Origin: Hybos culiciformis
Lineage: Eukaryota > Arthropoda > Insecta > Diptera > Hybotidae
Length of the DNA stretch: 64,000 bases
Assembly: GCA_964007475.1 (NCBI GenBank)
Contig: OZ023273.1
Location: 71,773,842-71,837,841 of the forward strand
Direction of reading: 5' to 3'
Made by a program: the position numbers and the translations under genes. This document shows, in pieces, positions 24,066 to 33,770 of the stretch (position 1 is the stretch's first letter; the number at the start of each line of letters is the position of its first letter). Below the pieces are notes generated by a model that saw only the letters and a list, made by a program, of their open reading frames with translations, was not told the DNA's origin and did no database searches.

Positions 24066-26130
24066 TTTGTAACTGTTTAAATTGCTTCATATTATCCCGT
24101 TTTAACATGTTTGAACACGTTTAAACTAGTTTGAGCAATTTAAAATTTGTATATAACAATCAATTTGTTTCTTTTTTATTAATTCAACAAAAAACAATTT
24201 TTTTATAAATTCCCAGTACTGAAGGACGAAATGGTTATCAGTTATTTTTAAGTGATTTTGGCTGATGGGAGAACTTAAAAGAAAATCTGATAACTCTCTG
24301 TCAAAAGAAGAAATCATCAACATATTCCGAAATAATGCATAAAGATATGGATCTTCAGTTGGATTTCTACTTTATTATCTGGTTCATTTCATAAATTTGA
24401 AAAAAGGAATGAAATTGAGTAATGAGAAAGTTCGTAGGAACAAATCAAGTAAGTAAATATGAAAAACTTAATTAAATAATAACTTTCCTCGTTTTCGAAT
24501 CTGTTCATGACAGAGAAGAAACATTTTCAACCGCTGGTTATTATGGTAGGAGATAATGTAGGTAAGCTTATTGTGTTATAAATCATATTATATTATAAAT
24601 TTATGAACCATTGAGTTTTAATTTTCTTTAGGCATTTCATTTGAAATTATTGAACTCGCAAATACGCTTGAATAAAAATTAAATTTTCTAAACATTTTAA
24701 CAAAAAAAATATGAGAAATATGAATGAAAACAACTAATGTTGTATTACTTTTACTTTTAATCAATGCTAGAACTTAACAAATATGTTTTATTATCTTTTT
24801 TTAGAAAATCCTCAGAAAGCATTTGTTATAGTGGAAAATACTCATTACCAATTCGGTTCACTTTTGGATGTAGTTGACAACACATTTAAAAGATTGCCAT
24901 TTGGATATTTTTGCAACATTTTTACAATTTTATAGCAGATTGATAATTATCATAGTATTTCATTTTGTTTTACCAATTCATTCAAATAATAATCTTAAAA
25001 AAAAATGTATGAAAGTAACTAACCTTATTAATCAATGCTAAAACCATGCTAGAACTTAACAAACATATTTTATTATCTCATTTTAGAAATTGATACTTTC
25101 GTAGAAATTTTATTAACTTTTGAATGCAGATAATTCATCCGGAAAAAAATATACAAATTAAAAAATGGGACAATAATACATATAACATGATTTTGGGCTA
25201 CAATAATAATTTGTAAGTTTTGCAATTGCTTTTTGATTTTGTCGTCTTTATTTTTATAGTTTATGTTTTATAAATTTATTTAGTTTATTTTACACTTTTT
25301 TTATAATTTAGCTTAAGTTTTCTAATCCTTTTTTTCTATATGTTCATAGATTTGCATTATCTATTCAGAAATGAATTATGAATGGTACATACACACTTCA
25401 AACACTGGCATGTCGCTGTAAATTTTATCTGAAGATCTCAACATACAACAAGAATTATTCATGGGCTACAAATTTACTATTAAGATTATAATTTCTTATT
25501 ATAAATTTTATCAATTTGTAAGATTTTTTGATGCTGAGATATTTTGATATATGTTATATAAGTATATCTACTATTTTAAAACTTAGAAAACAAAAGTTAA
25601 AGAATATCAAGAATTAAAATATCATCATTAAAATAATATAAAAAAAATACAAAACTATGTACATTCATATCTGTTGTTTATGATAACACATTTTAGAATA
25701 TATTATTATAATATTAAAATAAAAATATAATATTTAAAGCTAAATTATGTTATTTATTTCAGAAAGCAACAAGATATGTTGATAAGACGAATTATTACAA
25801 GAATTAAATTCAAATACTGAAGCTTCTGATACTAGGTAATTGATAATAAATCATTCCACAGTTATTGATTTCGAAAGTAGAGGCTTGGTTGTGTAACGTA
25901 TTTGAAGTGTCATTGTCCAATTAAATCACTATTGAATGGGACAATTTACATTTCAAGTACGTTACACTAGTGCAATTACTAAATAGTAAACGTTTTTATT
26001 GTTACAGATGCAAGTGAAACATTTTTAAAGAAGAGAACCCACCACCATCTTGGGTGTGTATTCTGCTTGAAATGTTATTTGTCCAATTAAATAACAATTT
26101 CCGCTTCGTTTCACAATCAAGGTGATTGAG
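24066..26130. other. Interior between inverted arrays, exon-like scraps
   Basis: Unassigned. A plus-strand stretch after a TTTTTTTAG acceptor-like site near 24805 reads QKAFVIVENTHYQFGSLLDV and on to a stop near 24935, and scraps near 24330-24450 and 24500-24570 are also bounded by splice-like signals, suggesting a decayed multi-exon gene. A minus-strand open frame at 24323-24126 has no recognisable motif. I cannot name a family. Confidence 0.3.
25889..25971. repeat. Hairpin with about 28-bp imperfect stem
   Basis: GTGTAACGTATTTGAAGTG on the left pairs with the inverted CATTTCAAGTACGTTACAC on the right, loop of roughly 20 bp. Its inner words (TTGTCCAATTAAAT) recur just downstream near 26075. 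Confidence 0.6.
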
Positions 26131-26134
26131 TCTC

Positions 26135-26765
26135 TTTTTAGAAAATGTAGTACTTACTGTAGCTATAGAAATGTTTAACAATTATACTGGGCTCAATTCC
26201 TATACATATTAAATGGAATCCCTGCTTTGAAAATGTAGTATTGACTTCTATTACTAAAAAAATGATTACTAATCGTATTAGTTTCAATTACTACAATAAT
26301 AGGGATATTTGCTTATTATACTGGGATCGATTCCTTCAATAATTGGAGTGTCTGCCCTAAAAATGTAGTACTAAGTTCTATAACAATAGGAATGATTATT
26401 TATTATACTAGTTTCTAATCTTACATAAAAATTCTACTCTGTCCTATTAACTAACTTTTTAAAAGCATATATTCCTATTATAAATAAGCAGTTAGTCCTA
26501 AATCTTATTTGGACCAACTCCATAAATCATGGGAACAATTCATATTTTTAATAGAAATAATTGCTAAAAAATTGGGACTTACTTCCATTTCGATCGAAAT
26601 TTTTAATATTTTTTTGGTAAAGAATCTCATAAAATATGGGATTGGTTACCTCTAAAAATATAGGAATGTGTCCCAATATCGTCCACAGATGTGTTTTTCC
26701 CATAAAATTGGGGAGTCAACAACGAAAAAATTGGGAATCGCTCTAAATTTTTTTTCCGTGCATAT
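26135..26765. repeat. Degenerate inverted counterpart of the 21.5-24 kb array
   Basis: Degenerate repeats with GAAAATGTAGTA near 26140, 26238 and 26358, then, read on the minus strand, TCCCAATTTTTTAGCAATT, ATTGTTCCCATGA and finally GCGATTCCCAATTTTTTCG. These are the same words that build the array at 21478-24065, in opposite orientation. The right end runs into a tttttttccgtgc terminus. Confidence 0.55.
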
Positions 26766-26938
26766 TTAATCTTTAGTCATATAATTATAAAAACTCCGAA
26801 CAAACACAATAATTCACTTAGTGTGAATGTTGACAAACATATAGGGTAGATAACACGGGATTGACATAAAAACTTATCCTCTAAAATCAGGTTATTTAAT
26901 TTCGTATTATATAATAATTTATATAATATCTTTATATT

Positions 26939-26946
26939 ATTATAAG
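26939..26946. repeat. Left target-site duplication (ATTATAAG)
   Basis: Partner at 27623-27630; 8 bp, identical, fitting the hAT preference nTnnnnAn. Confidence 0.8.
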
Positions 26947-27622
26947 TAGATAGCGGACTTTTGTGCAGTCAAAATCTGAAAACGTGCAATTAAAATCTGA
27001 AAACGTGCAATTTAAACCTCAAAACGTGCAAAATTGTGCAATAAAAAAATTGAAAACCTAAAAGCCTGTAGGTAAATCGAAAAGAAACATATTTAGGAAA
27101 TACAATTTAAAAAAACGATTTTTTTTTCAAAGTATAGCGACTGTTTTGTTTTTATCATATACGGCGCTGCTCATCACTAATAAAAAGTAAAATTTTATCT
27201 TGAAAAATAGAGTTTTCAAAATAAGTTCCCAAAAAAAAATATTTTTGTACAAATCACTTTATACCAATAAAAGAAAAATAAAAATTATTATTGAAACATA
27301 CATACTCTACATATTTTTTTTAAATTTCGTTAATTTTATAAATAATTGTGTCCAAAAACTTTAAAACGTGTATTGTTTTGCAAAAAAATCTTAAACGTGC
27401 AGTTTTGTGCAATGTACCCCAAAACGTGCAACACAAAGTTGGTCTCAAAAAATTTCATTTTACAAGATTTAGATAGATCTTTTGGTTCTAACCCATTCTA
27501 AAAGCCCAACACAAAGTGGGTCTCAAGAAATTTCATTTTACAAGATTCGGATAGATCTTTTGGTTCTAACCCATTCTAAAAGCCCAAAAAAAAGTTGCAA
27601 TTGCACGGAGTTCCGGTCTCTA
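26947..27622. mobile_element. hAT MITE, 676 bp, with internal tandem duplications
   Basis: Begins TAGATAGCGGAC and ends, reverse-complemented, TAGAGACCGGAAC; both ends continue into a TTGTGCA or CCGTGCA word. Perfect 8-bp duplication outside. The interior repeats AAAACGTGCAA-type words, and about 78 bp are duplicated head to tail (27431-27508 and 27509-27587, containing TAGATCTTTTGGTTCTAACC). Non-coding. Confidence 0.85.
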
Positions 27623-27630
27623 ATTATAAG

Positions 27631-28082
27631 TAATAAATAACTGATAAATAAATAAATAAAAAAGAAATTAAATTTTTTGTGAGCAATTTTTTGAATTTCC
27701 GTAAATACTTAAGAACGATAATACCATTAAAATTATGTTAAATAGGAATAAATTTTCAATTATTTATTTGGTTGCTCCTTCTTATATCGATTCGTCAGAA
27801 AAATATTATGTTTCTATGCAGCATTTTATTTATTTTTTTTTTTAAATAAACGGACATTTACTTTTGCACAAAGATGCAGGAAGACATGAGAAAAAGATTT
27901 TCTATAAATTTAATTTCCTTCTTAGGAGGGGTAAAAAAAATTAATTTGAATAACTTAGCCAGCATTAAAAGGAATAAAAGGAGGATAATAAATAATATTA
28001 TATATATGTATATAAATATAAAAAAGTAATTTTCATTTCCTGCAACCAAATATCATTTGCATAAAAGGATGAGATAATATAA
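27631..28082. other. AT-rich spacer
   Basis: Low-complexity AT-rich sequence; the minus-strand open frame at 28049-27858 is Phe/Ile/Leu-rich translation of T-runs and not a gene. Confidence 0.4.
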
Positions 28083-28188
28083 TAAACTGAAACACAGAAA
28101 TTCTGTAATTAATTCAATTAGTTGATTTAAATAATGTATAAAAATTTTCTAAAAGATTATATAAAATAAAATCTTCTGTAAATAATGA
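28083..28188. repeat. Direct repeat, copy 1 (about 100 bp)
   Basis: The stretch AATAAACTGAAACACAGAAA to AAATAAAATCTTCTG is repeated almost exactly at 28929-29028. The two copies bracket about 740 bp. Confidence 0.8.
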
Positions 28189-28928
28189 AATAATTTTCAA
28201 TGTCCATTATGATCTAAATTTTAATTATCCTTTTAAAGTTTTTTTTAATCCTTTTACATATTTCTTACTTTCTTCATCTGTACTAAAATATTCATGTATC
28301 AGGCCTGTCCATCCTTTTTGTACTAAAGTTCAATTTTTTTAATCCAACTACATCGAGATCTACCCATATACAAAAAAATTTGATCGGTATAACTTGAGTT
28401 TATTTCATTTCAATTTAGAATACGAAAAAATTGACACAAAACAAGTCAAAACAAATGTAAATTATCAATTAAAAAATTTATCAATTAAAAAATATAACTT
28501 TATTTAAAATTAAATAAAAAATATAACTTCATTCATCGTGATAATGGTAGATTTTAGTTTTCTTTGCAACGCTCACGATTAGGGCTGGGAAAAGTTAAAA
28601 AAAACTTTGTACAGAAACAATAAAACAAGTAATTCAAAATTTAAATAATATAATTACCAAAATAATAATAAGTAGTTGGTCACGTGAATTCTAAATCCAA
28701 ACTAAAATATTCAAACAAATTTGAGTCAAATTCAAATAAATCGCTAGAATTCAGTAATTTTGAAATTTTCTCATACTTAAAATAGGCAAGTAAAATAAAA
28801 TTTAAAATAAGTTACCTAAGAGTCTGTTCACTTATTAGCAATTATTTAAAAAATTTTGGGTTCACAAATTTTTTTTTTTTAACATTTTTAGTCTGTAGTA
28901 TAAGATCGACCCAAATTCGTGTCGAGAT

Positions 28929-29028
28929 TAATAAACTGAAACACAGAAATTCTGTAAATAATTCAATTAGTTGATTTAAATAATGTATAAAAATTTTCTA
29001 AAAGATTATATAAAATAAAATCTTCTGC
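28929..29028. repeat. Direct repeat, copy 2 (about 100 bp)
   Basis: Near-identical to 28083-28188; its right end abuts the truncated hAT MITE starting at 29029. Confidence 0.8.
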
Positions 29029-29538
29029 TCTCGTTCTTCTTCACTGCGGCTCTAGCCACGTTAAAAATTGATTTTAAAAAATACGATTTAAAAACAACCA
29101 TTTTCTCATGTAATGTATTGATTGTCATATAATTTTTCTTTATAAATAAACAAGCATGCGAATTTTTTTAAAATAAATTATGAATGAAAATAAAGATAAA
29201 TGAAAATGACAATAAAGACAGTTTACATATCCTCGGTCTCGTTTGTCCTAATATTGTAGAAAAATTATAAAAAACTAAAATTTTAATAAGTTCAAAGTTA
29301 TAAGTCGAAAGCTCATAAATTATCCGCAAAATTATTTCTATTTTTTCGAAAGTACTAAAACGTACTAAAAAAAAGAAAAAAAAATTCAAATACAATTTGC
29401 TCAAAACTATGTTTTGCAGTTTCGTGTTTTTGCATGAGACCGACGATATTTAAAACAATTTCTAATTGCGGCACTCGACAATTCTGATTTTTGTAATTTC
29501 GGCTCCTGTCGGGATAAAGTCTGGCCACCCCTGATATA
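29029..29538. mobile_element. Truncated hAT MITE (CAGGGGTGGCCAG family), copy 1
   Basis: From CTCTCGTTCTTC through CACTGCGGCTCTAGCCACG to the right terminus TCTGGCCACCCCTG. It aligns by eye throughout with the better copy at 58566-59888; here the left terminal repeat is missing, replaced by the end of a direct repeat. CGGCTC-rich ends and CCCCTG termini are typical of a widespread animal hAT MITE type. Confidence 0.75.
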
Positions 29539-29559
29539 TAGTATATAGTATAAAGTACA

Positions 29560-29828
29560 TACCGGACAAGCTCAAACTGCGGCTCATTAGCCCCATGCGG
29601 CTCTTTGTAGCTTAATAAATTATTAAGTTGTAAGAACTGAAATTTTGTATTATACAATTTTAATATAATTTTTCATATTTTTGTGCACATAGTTTTCAAT
29701 TTTTAAATGTAAAATTAAAGTTTTTTTTTTATTTAATAAATGAATTTTACATTGATAGTTTTGTGGCTCTACAGTATTTTATGATTTTCGAACGCCTTCC
29801 CATACATAAACCTTTGAGCACCCCTGGA
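29560..29828. mobile_element. Small related hAT MITE
   Basis: Left part CAAGCTCAAACTGCGGCTC and right end TTTGAGCACCCCTG resemble the ends of the neighbouring family. About 270 bp; no clear target duplication found. Confidence 0.5.
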
Positions 29829-29984
29829 TATTATAGTATCAATAAATCAATAAATCTACTAAATAACCCCTAAAAAGTGTCTAGATTATTTTGCATTTGC
29901 AAAATTGCATATAAAAATATTTTTACACACTTGGGCATTTATTATTATAATTCAGAATTCTTATGGCTTGATTCCAGCTGCTTC

Positions 29985-30100
29985 TAATTTGCAGCAATTT
30001 GCGAAGGAATGTTCCACAAAACCTGTTCACAGCTAATTTTACCGGAAAGCAAAAAAATCAGCTGCAAACAATTTGAAACTTTAAAGTTGCGACACCATAG
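29985..30100. repeat. Dispersed repeat, inverted copy of 18055-18140
   Basis: GGAATGTTCC then CCTGTTCACAGCTAATTT and GCAAAAAAATCA are the reverse complement of the repeat near 18060-18120. The open frame at 30009-30317 that starts inside it is therefore not a gene. Confidence 0.6.
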
Positions 30101-30329
30101 GCTAAAATTTTTTATTTTCATATTAATTTTAAAATTGCATGTGATTAAATTTATCCAGAGGGCGTTTCTTTATTCATTACTCATCCATCTACAAATTGTG
30201 AGAGAAAAATACCGCAAAACAAAATTTCGATTATCGAACGAAAAAGTTGGAGTTAATAAATATTTAAGTGTTACTAGTTATTATTGTTTCTATTTATATT
30301 TCAAGAATAGTAGTTAGACTTGATTCCAA

Positions 30330-30960
30330 TCTTTAATATTTTTTCAATAAACTTGTTAAGAGCTATATATGCAAATTTTTTTATAGAATGCCGATGATGG
30401 ATAAAATTAAAGAAAAAAAAATTAGTCAAAATAGATTTCTTTTTTGCTTCTCAATTCTTTCATTATTATTTTAAATTTAAACAAAATTTCGCAAAATCAT
30501 AATGAAAAATATTATTGCAGTTATATTTTTATTTTTTAATTTAATTTAAATTTTTGAATGATAATTAAATTCGAGTTTGTCTCCGTTTATGATTTTTCTT
30601 CTTCTTCTTCTTCCTTATTTATATTATATTCCAATTAAATAGTTGAAAATGTAGTTTTATTTTCGCGGGAAAAATTTTTCTTAACTTTCCAATTTTTTGT
30701 GGAAAAAAAAAAAAAATAAATAAAAATTGAAGAATTTCAAAATATTTTATGAAGATAACGTCGTTTCTTTAAATACTTAATATACATAAAGTTTTGAATC
30801 ATGCACAAATTTAATTTATAGTTTATTCAAGATTGTAGTATACAGAATTTATATAAAATAAAAAATAAAGTTTTAATTTTATTCTAAATGATTCAATTAT
30901 CATAATAAAAAATAGCGATTATAGTAGTTTCTTTTTATATTTTTATATTTATAAGGGTCG
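30330..30960. other. AT-rich spacer with a short (CTT)n
   Basis: A (TTC)5-like run near 30597-30613; otherwise low-complexity AT-rich DNA. Confidence 0.35.
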
Positions 30961-31199
30961 GTATTTAATGCAGTAAAAAAATAAAAATATATAATAGGTA
31001 TGCGAATGCGTTAAAAAAATTAAAATATGCAGATAAACATTGAAAATATGTAGAAAGAACAAATTAAACTATTTATTTTTTGTAATTGGAAGCTTTTTTG
31101 ATACTTTCAAATTTCTTTGCTCAGTAATCTCATGTAATTCATCGTTTTTTATTAATCGCGACTTCGTTCTCAATAATGAATAAAAAAATTCATCGTGAA

Positions 31200-31420
31200 A
31201 CTTCAACATACAATTTACAATTTACTTTAGGGGATGCATTACAATGTATTACTAAATATTTTTTGCAAATTTTCGAAACAAAATCTTTGAAGATATGCAC
31301 GAAATACATTTTTATATATTGAAAAACTTCTTTCAACTTCAATCGATGTTACGGTAAAATTTGTAAAAACAGAAATTTCATCAGGAGGATATTCCAGTTC
31401 TTCAATATCAAAAAAAAAAA
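31200..31420 (-). pseudogene. hAT dimerisation-domain remnant
   Basis: On the minus strand a frame from about 31405 reads YPPDEISVFTNFTV then VERSFSIYKNVF and FENLQKIFSNTL, the ERSFS-type C-terminal dimerisation segment of hAT transposases. The surrounding aaatatgca/atgcaaatgca words match those of the hAT at 53677-55034, so both probably belong to one family. Only this short segment is left. Confidence 0.65.
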
Positions 31421-31777
31421 ATACAAAAATGCGAATGTGTGTAATAATGCCAAAAATATGAGTTTATTAGCAAAATATGGAAAAAAAATGTAATAACAAA
31501 TCGATGCCATTCAACATGAAAGATCTTTCAATAACTTTAAGCCCAGACAACAATAGAAAAAACATGCAAATGCATAAAATTCCCATCACTATATGTTAAA
31601 TGCCTGTACTTATAATATTTAGAGTAGGTTATTAAAATGCATAGAATTATGCGACCATCATTCTATATTTATAATAAAAATACTATTAAATTAATAAAAA
31701 CGTCATTGATGTACGTTCAATAATGAATGGTGATTGAAATAATAAGACAAACATTCTGAAAGAGAGTATAATGGTAA

Positions 31778-32014
31778 AAAACACACGAAGCACTCATAGG
31801 AACTGCCGAAAGAAGTTTATACTTAAAAGCTTTAAACTATGAAATAACAATGGCTACAAATAATGGACTGCTTTTGGACTGATGGACTGATTTTTATTTT
31901 AATTTACATTTTGTACTGAGCAGCCCATCATTTGTAGCCACTGTTATTTCATAGTTTAATGCTTTTAAGTATAAACTTCTTTCGGCAGTTCCTATGACTG
32001 CTTCGCGTGTTTTT
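31778..32014. repeat. Palindromic element, about 95-bp arms
   Basis: Left arm (CACGAAGCACTCATAGGAAC, then GCCGAAAGAAGTTTATAC) and right arm (GTATAAACTTCTTTCGGC, then GTTCCTATGACTGCTTCGCG) are inverted copies around an AT-rich core of about 45 bp. Half-copies lie at 36456-36532 and 62158-62240, so it is a dispersed palindromic MITE. Confidence 0.8.
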
Positions 32015-32019
32015 TTTTG

Positions 32020-33192
32020 TATTTTGTGCCGGCACGACCTAACCGTAGCTCCCTTCCCAAATTTTTTAGGCTGGTAATCTTTATTTTAACGGAGCTACCT
32101 ATTTTGAAAAAAAAAAATAAAATTTGTGTATTTTTCGCCTGCATGACCTAACCGTAGCTCGCTGCCCAAAAATTTTCCGGGAGGTAATCTTTATTTCACC
32201 GAAGCTACCTATTTTGAAAAAAAAAAAAAAATGTTGTGTATTTTGCGGCGTCACGACCTAACCGTAGCTCCTTACTCAAAAATTTTTTGGCTGGTAATCT
32301 TTATTTTAACGGAGCTACCTATTTTGAAAAAAAAAAAAATGTTTCTCTATTTTGCGCCGGCACGACCTAACCGGCAGGTAATCTTTTTTTTAACTGAGCT
32401 ATCTATTTTGACAAAAAAAAAAAAAATTAGTGTATTTTGCGCCGGCACGACCTAACCGTAGCTCCCTACCCAAAAATTTTTCGGCTGGTAATCTTTATTT
32501 TAACGGAGCTACCTATTTTGAAAAAAAAGAAATGTTTCTCTATTTTGTGCCGGCACGACCTAACCGGCAGGTGATCTTTATTTCGCCGAAGCTAACTATT
32601 TTGGAAATTTTTTTTTTGTGTATTTTGTGCCGGCACGACCTAACCGTACCTCCGTACCCAAAAATTTTTCGGCTTATAATGTTAATTTTAACGGAGCTAC
32701 ATATTTTGAAAAAAAATAATTTTTTTTGTCTATTTTGCGCCGGCACGACCTAACCGTAGCTCCCTACCAAAAAAATTTTTCGGCTAGTAATCTTTAATTT
32801 TACGGAGCTACATATTTTGAAAAAAAAAAATAAAATTTGGGTATTTTGCGCCGGCATGACCTAACCGTAGCTCGCTGCCCAAAAATTTTCCGGCAGGTAA
32901 TTTATATTTTGATTATTATTTATTGAAACAACAATAATAGCTTCGTACCCAAAAATTTTTCGGCTTATAATGTTTATTTTAACGGAGCTACATATTATGA
33001 AAAAAAATTTTTTTTTTGTCTATTTTGCGCCGTCACGACCTAACCGTAGCTCCCTACCAAAAAAATTTTTCGGCTAGTAATCTTTAATTTTACGTAGCTA
33101 CATATTTTGAAAAAAAAAAAAAAAAAAAATTTTTGTATTTTGCGCCGGCATGACCTGACCGTAGCTCGCTGCCCAAAAATTTTGCGGCAGGG
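32020..33192. repeat. Tandem array, units of about 80-120 bp
   Basis: Units begin near GCCGGCACGACCTAACCG and run through AAAAATTTTTCGGCTGGTAA and AACGGAGCTACCTATTTTGA into an A-run. Starts of the CACGACCTAACC word: 32034, 32131, 32252, 32361, 32446, 32554, 32634, 32744, 32855, 33034, 33147. Variable A-tract length explains most of the unit-length variation. More units at 33353-33510, 36360-36445, 36580-36655 and 37736-37890 show that the array extends to 37.9 kb and was broken up by later insertions. Open frames through it are artefacts. Confidence 0.88.
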
Positions 33193-33349
33193 AATTTATA
33201 TTTTGATTATTATTTATTGAAACAACAATTTAATTATTGAATACTAAATTCTTGTTATACAAATGATAATGCGTATCATTGAATTTTTCTCAGTTTATTT
33301 TAACAAACCATTTATGAATTCAATCATCTTCTGCGTTATTACAATAATT
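33193..33349 (+). repeat. 157-bp repeat, inverted partner at 38313-38470
   Basis: Starts AATTTATATTTTGATTATTA and ends CGTTATTACAATAATT. It is inserted in an array unit, with CGGCAGG on both sides as a possible target duplication. A shortened copy is at 32893-32932. Partner at 38313-38470 is nearly identical in opposite orientation. Confidence 0.8.
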
Positions 33350-33520
33350 TCCGGCAGGTAATCTTTATTTCACCGAAGTTACCTATTTTGAGAAAAAAAA
33401 ATTGTGTATTTTGCGCCGGCACGACCTAACCGTAGCTCCCTACCCAAAAATTCTTCGGCTGGTAATCTCTATTTTAACGGAGCTACCTATTTTGAAAAAA
33501 AAAAAAAAAATTTTTTCTCT
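33350..33520. repeat. Further units of the 80-120 bp array
   Basis: One partial and one full unit (CACGACCTAACC at 33420) after the 157-bp insertion. Confidence 0.8.
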
Positions 33521-33770
33521 ATTTTCTTGTTTTGATTAAAGAAGAACTCAGTTAGAATGTTTTGAAGGAACTAAATTTTATTTTAACAAATTAGATTTTT
33601 ATAAGGTAAAAATTATGTACAGAAAAAATTACTATATACAAAAAATTAATTTTACTTATGCAAATATTGCAAATTTTACGTTAAACAATTTTAGTGCATA
33701 AAAAAATAAGTATAAATTTAAAAGGAAATGAAATTAGATAAAAAAAACAAAATTTTGCTTTGTTGCAATT

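Noticed and set aside
30009..30317. 102-codon open frame
   Set aside because: Begins inside a dispersed repeat that is present inverted near 18.1 kb; no domain.
32231..32753. Open frames in the 32-kb array
   Set aside because: Translations of the 80-120 bp repeat; same peptide repeats in several frames and both strands.
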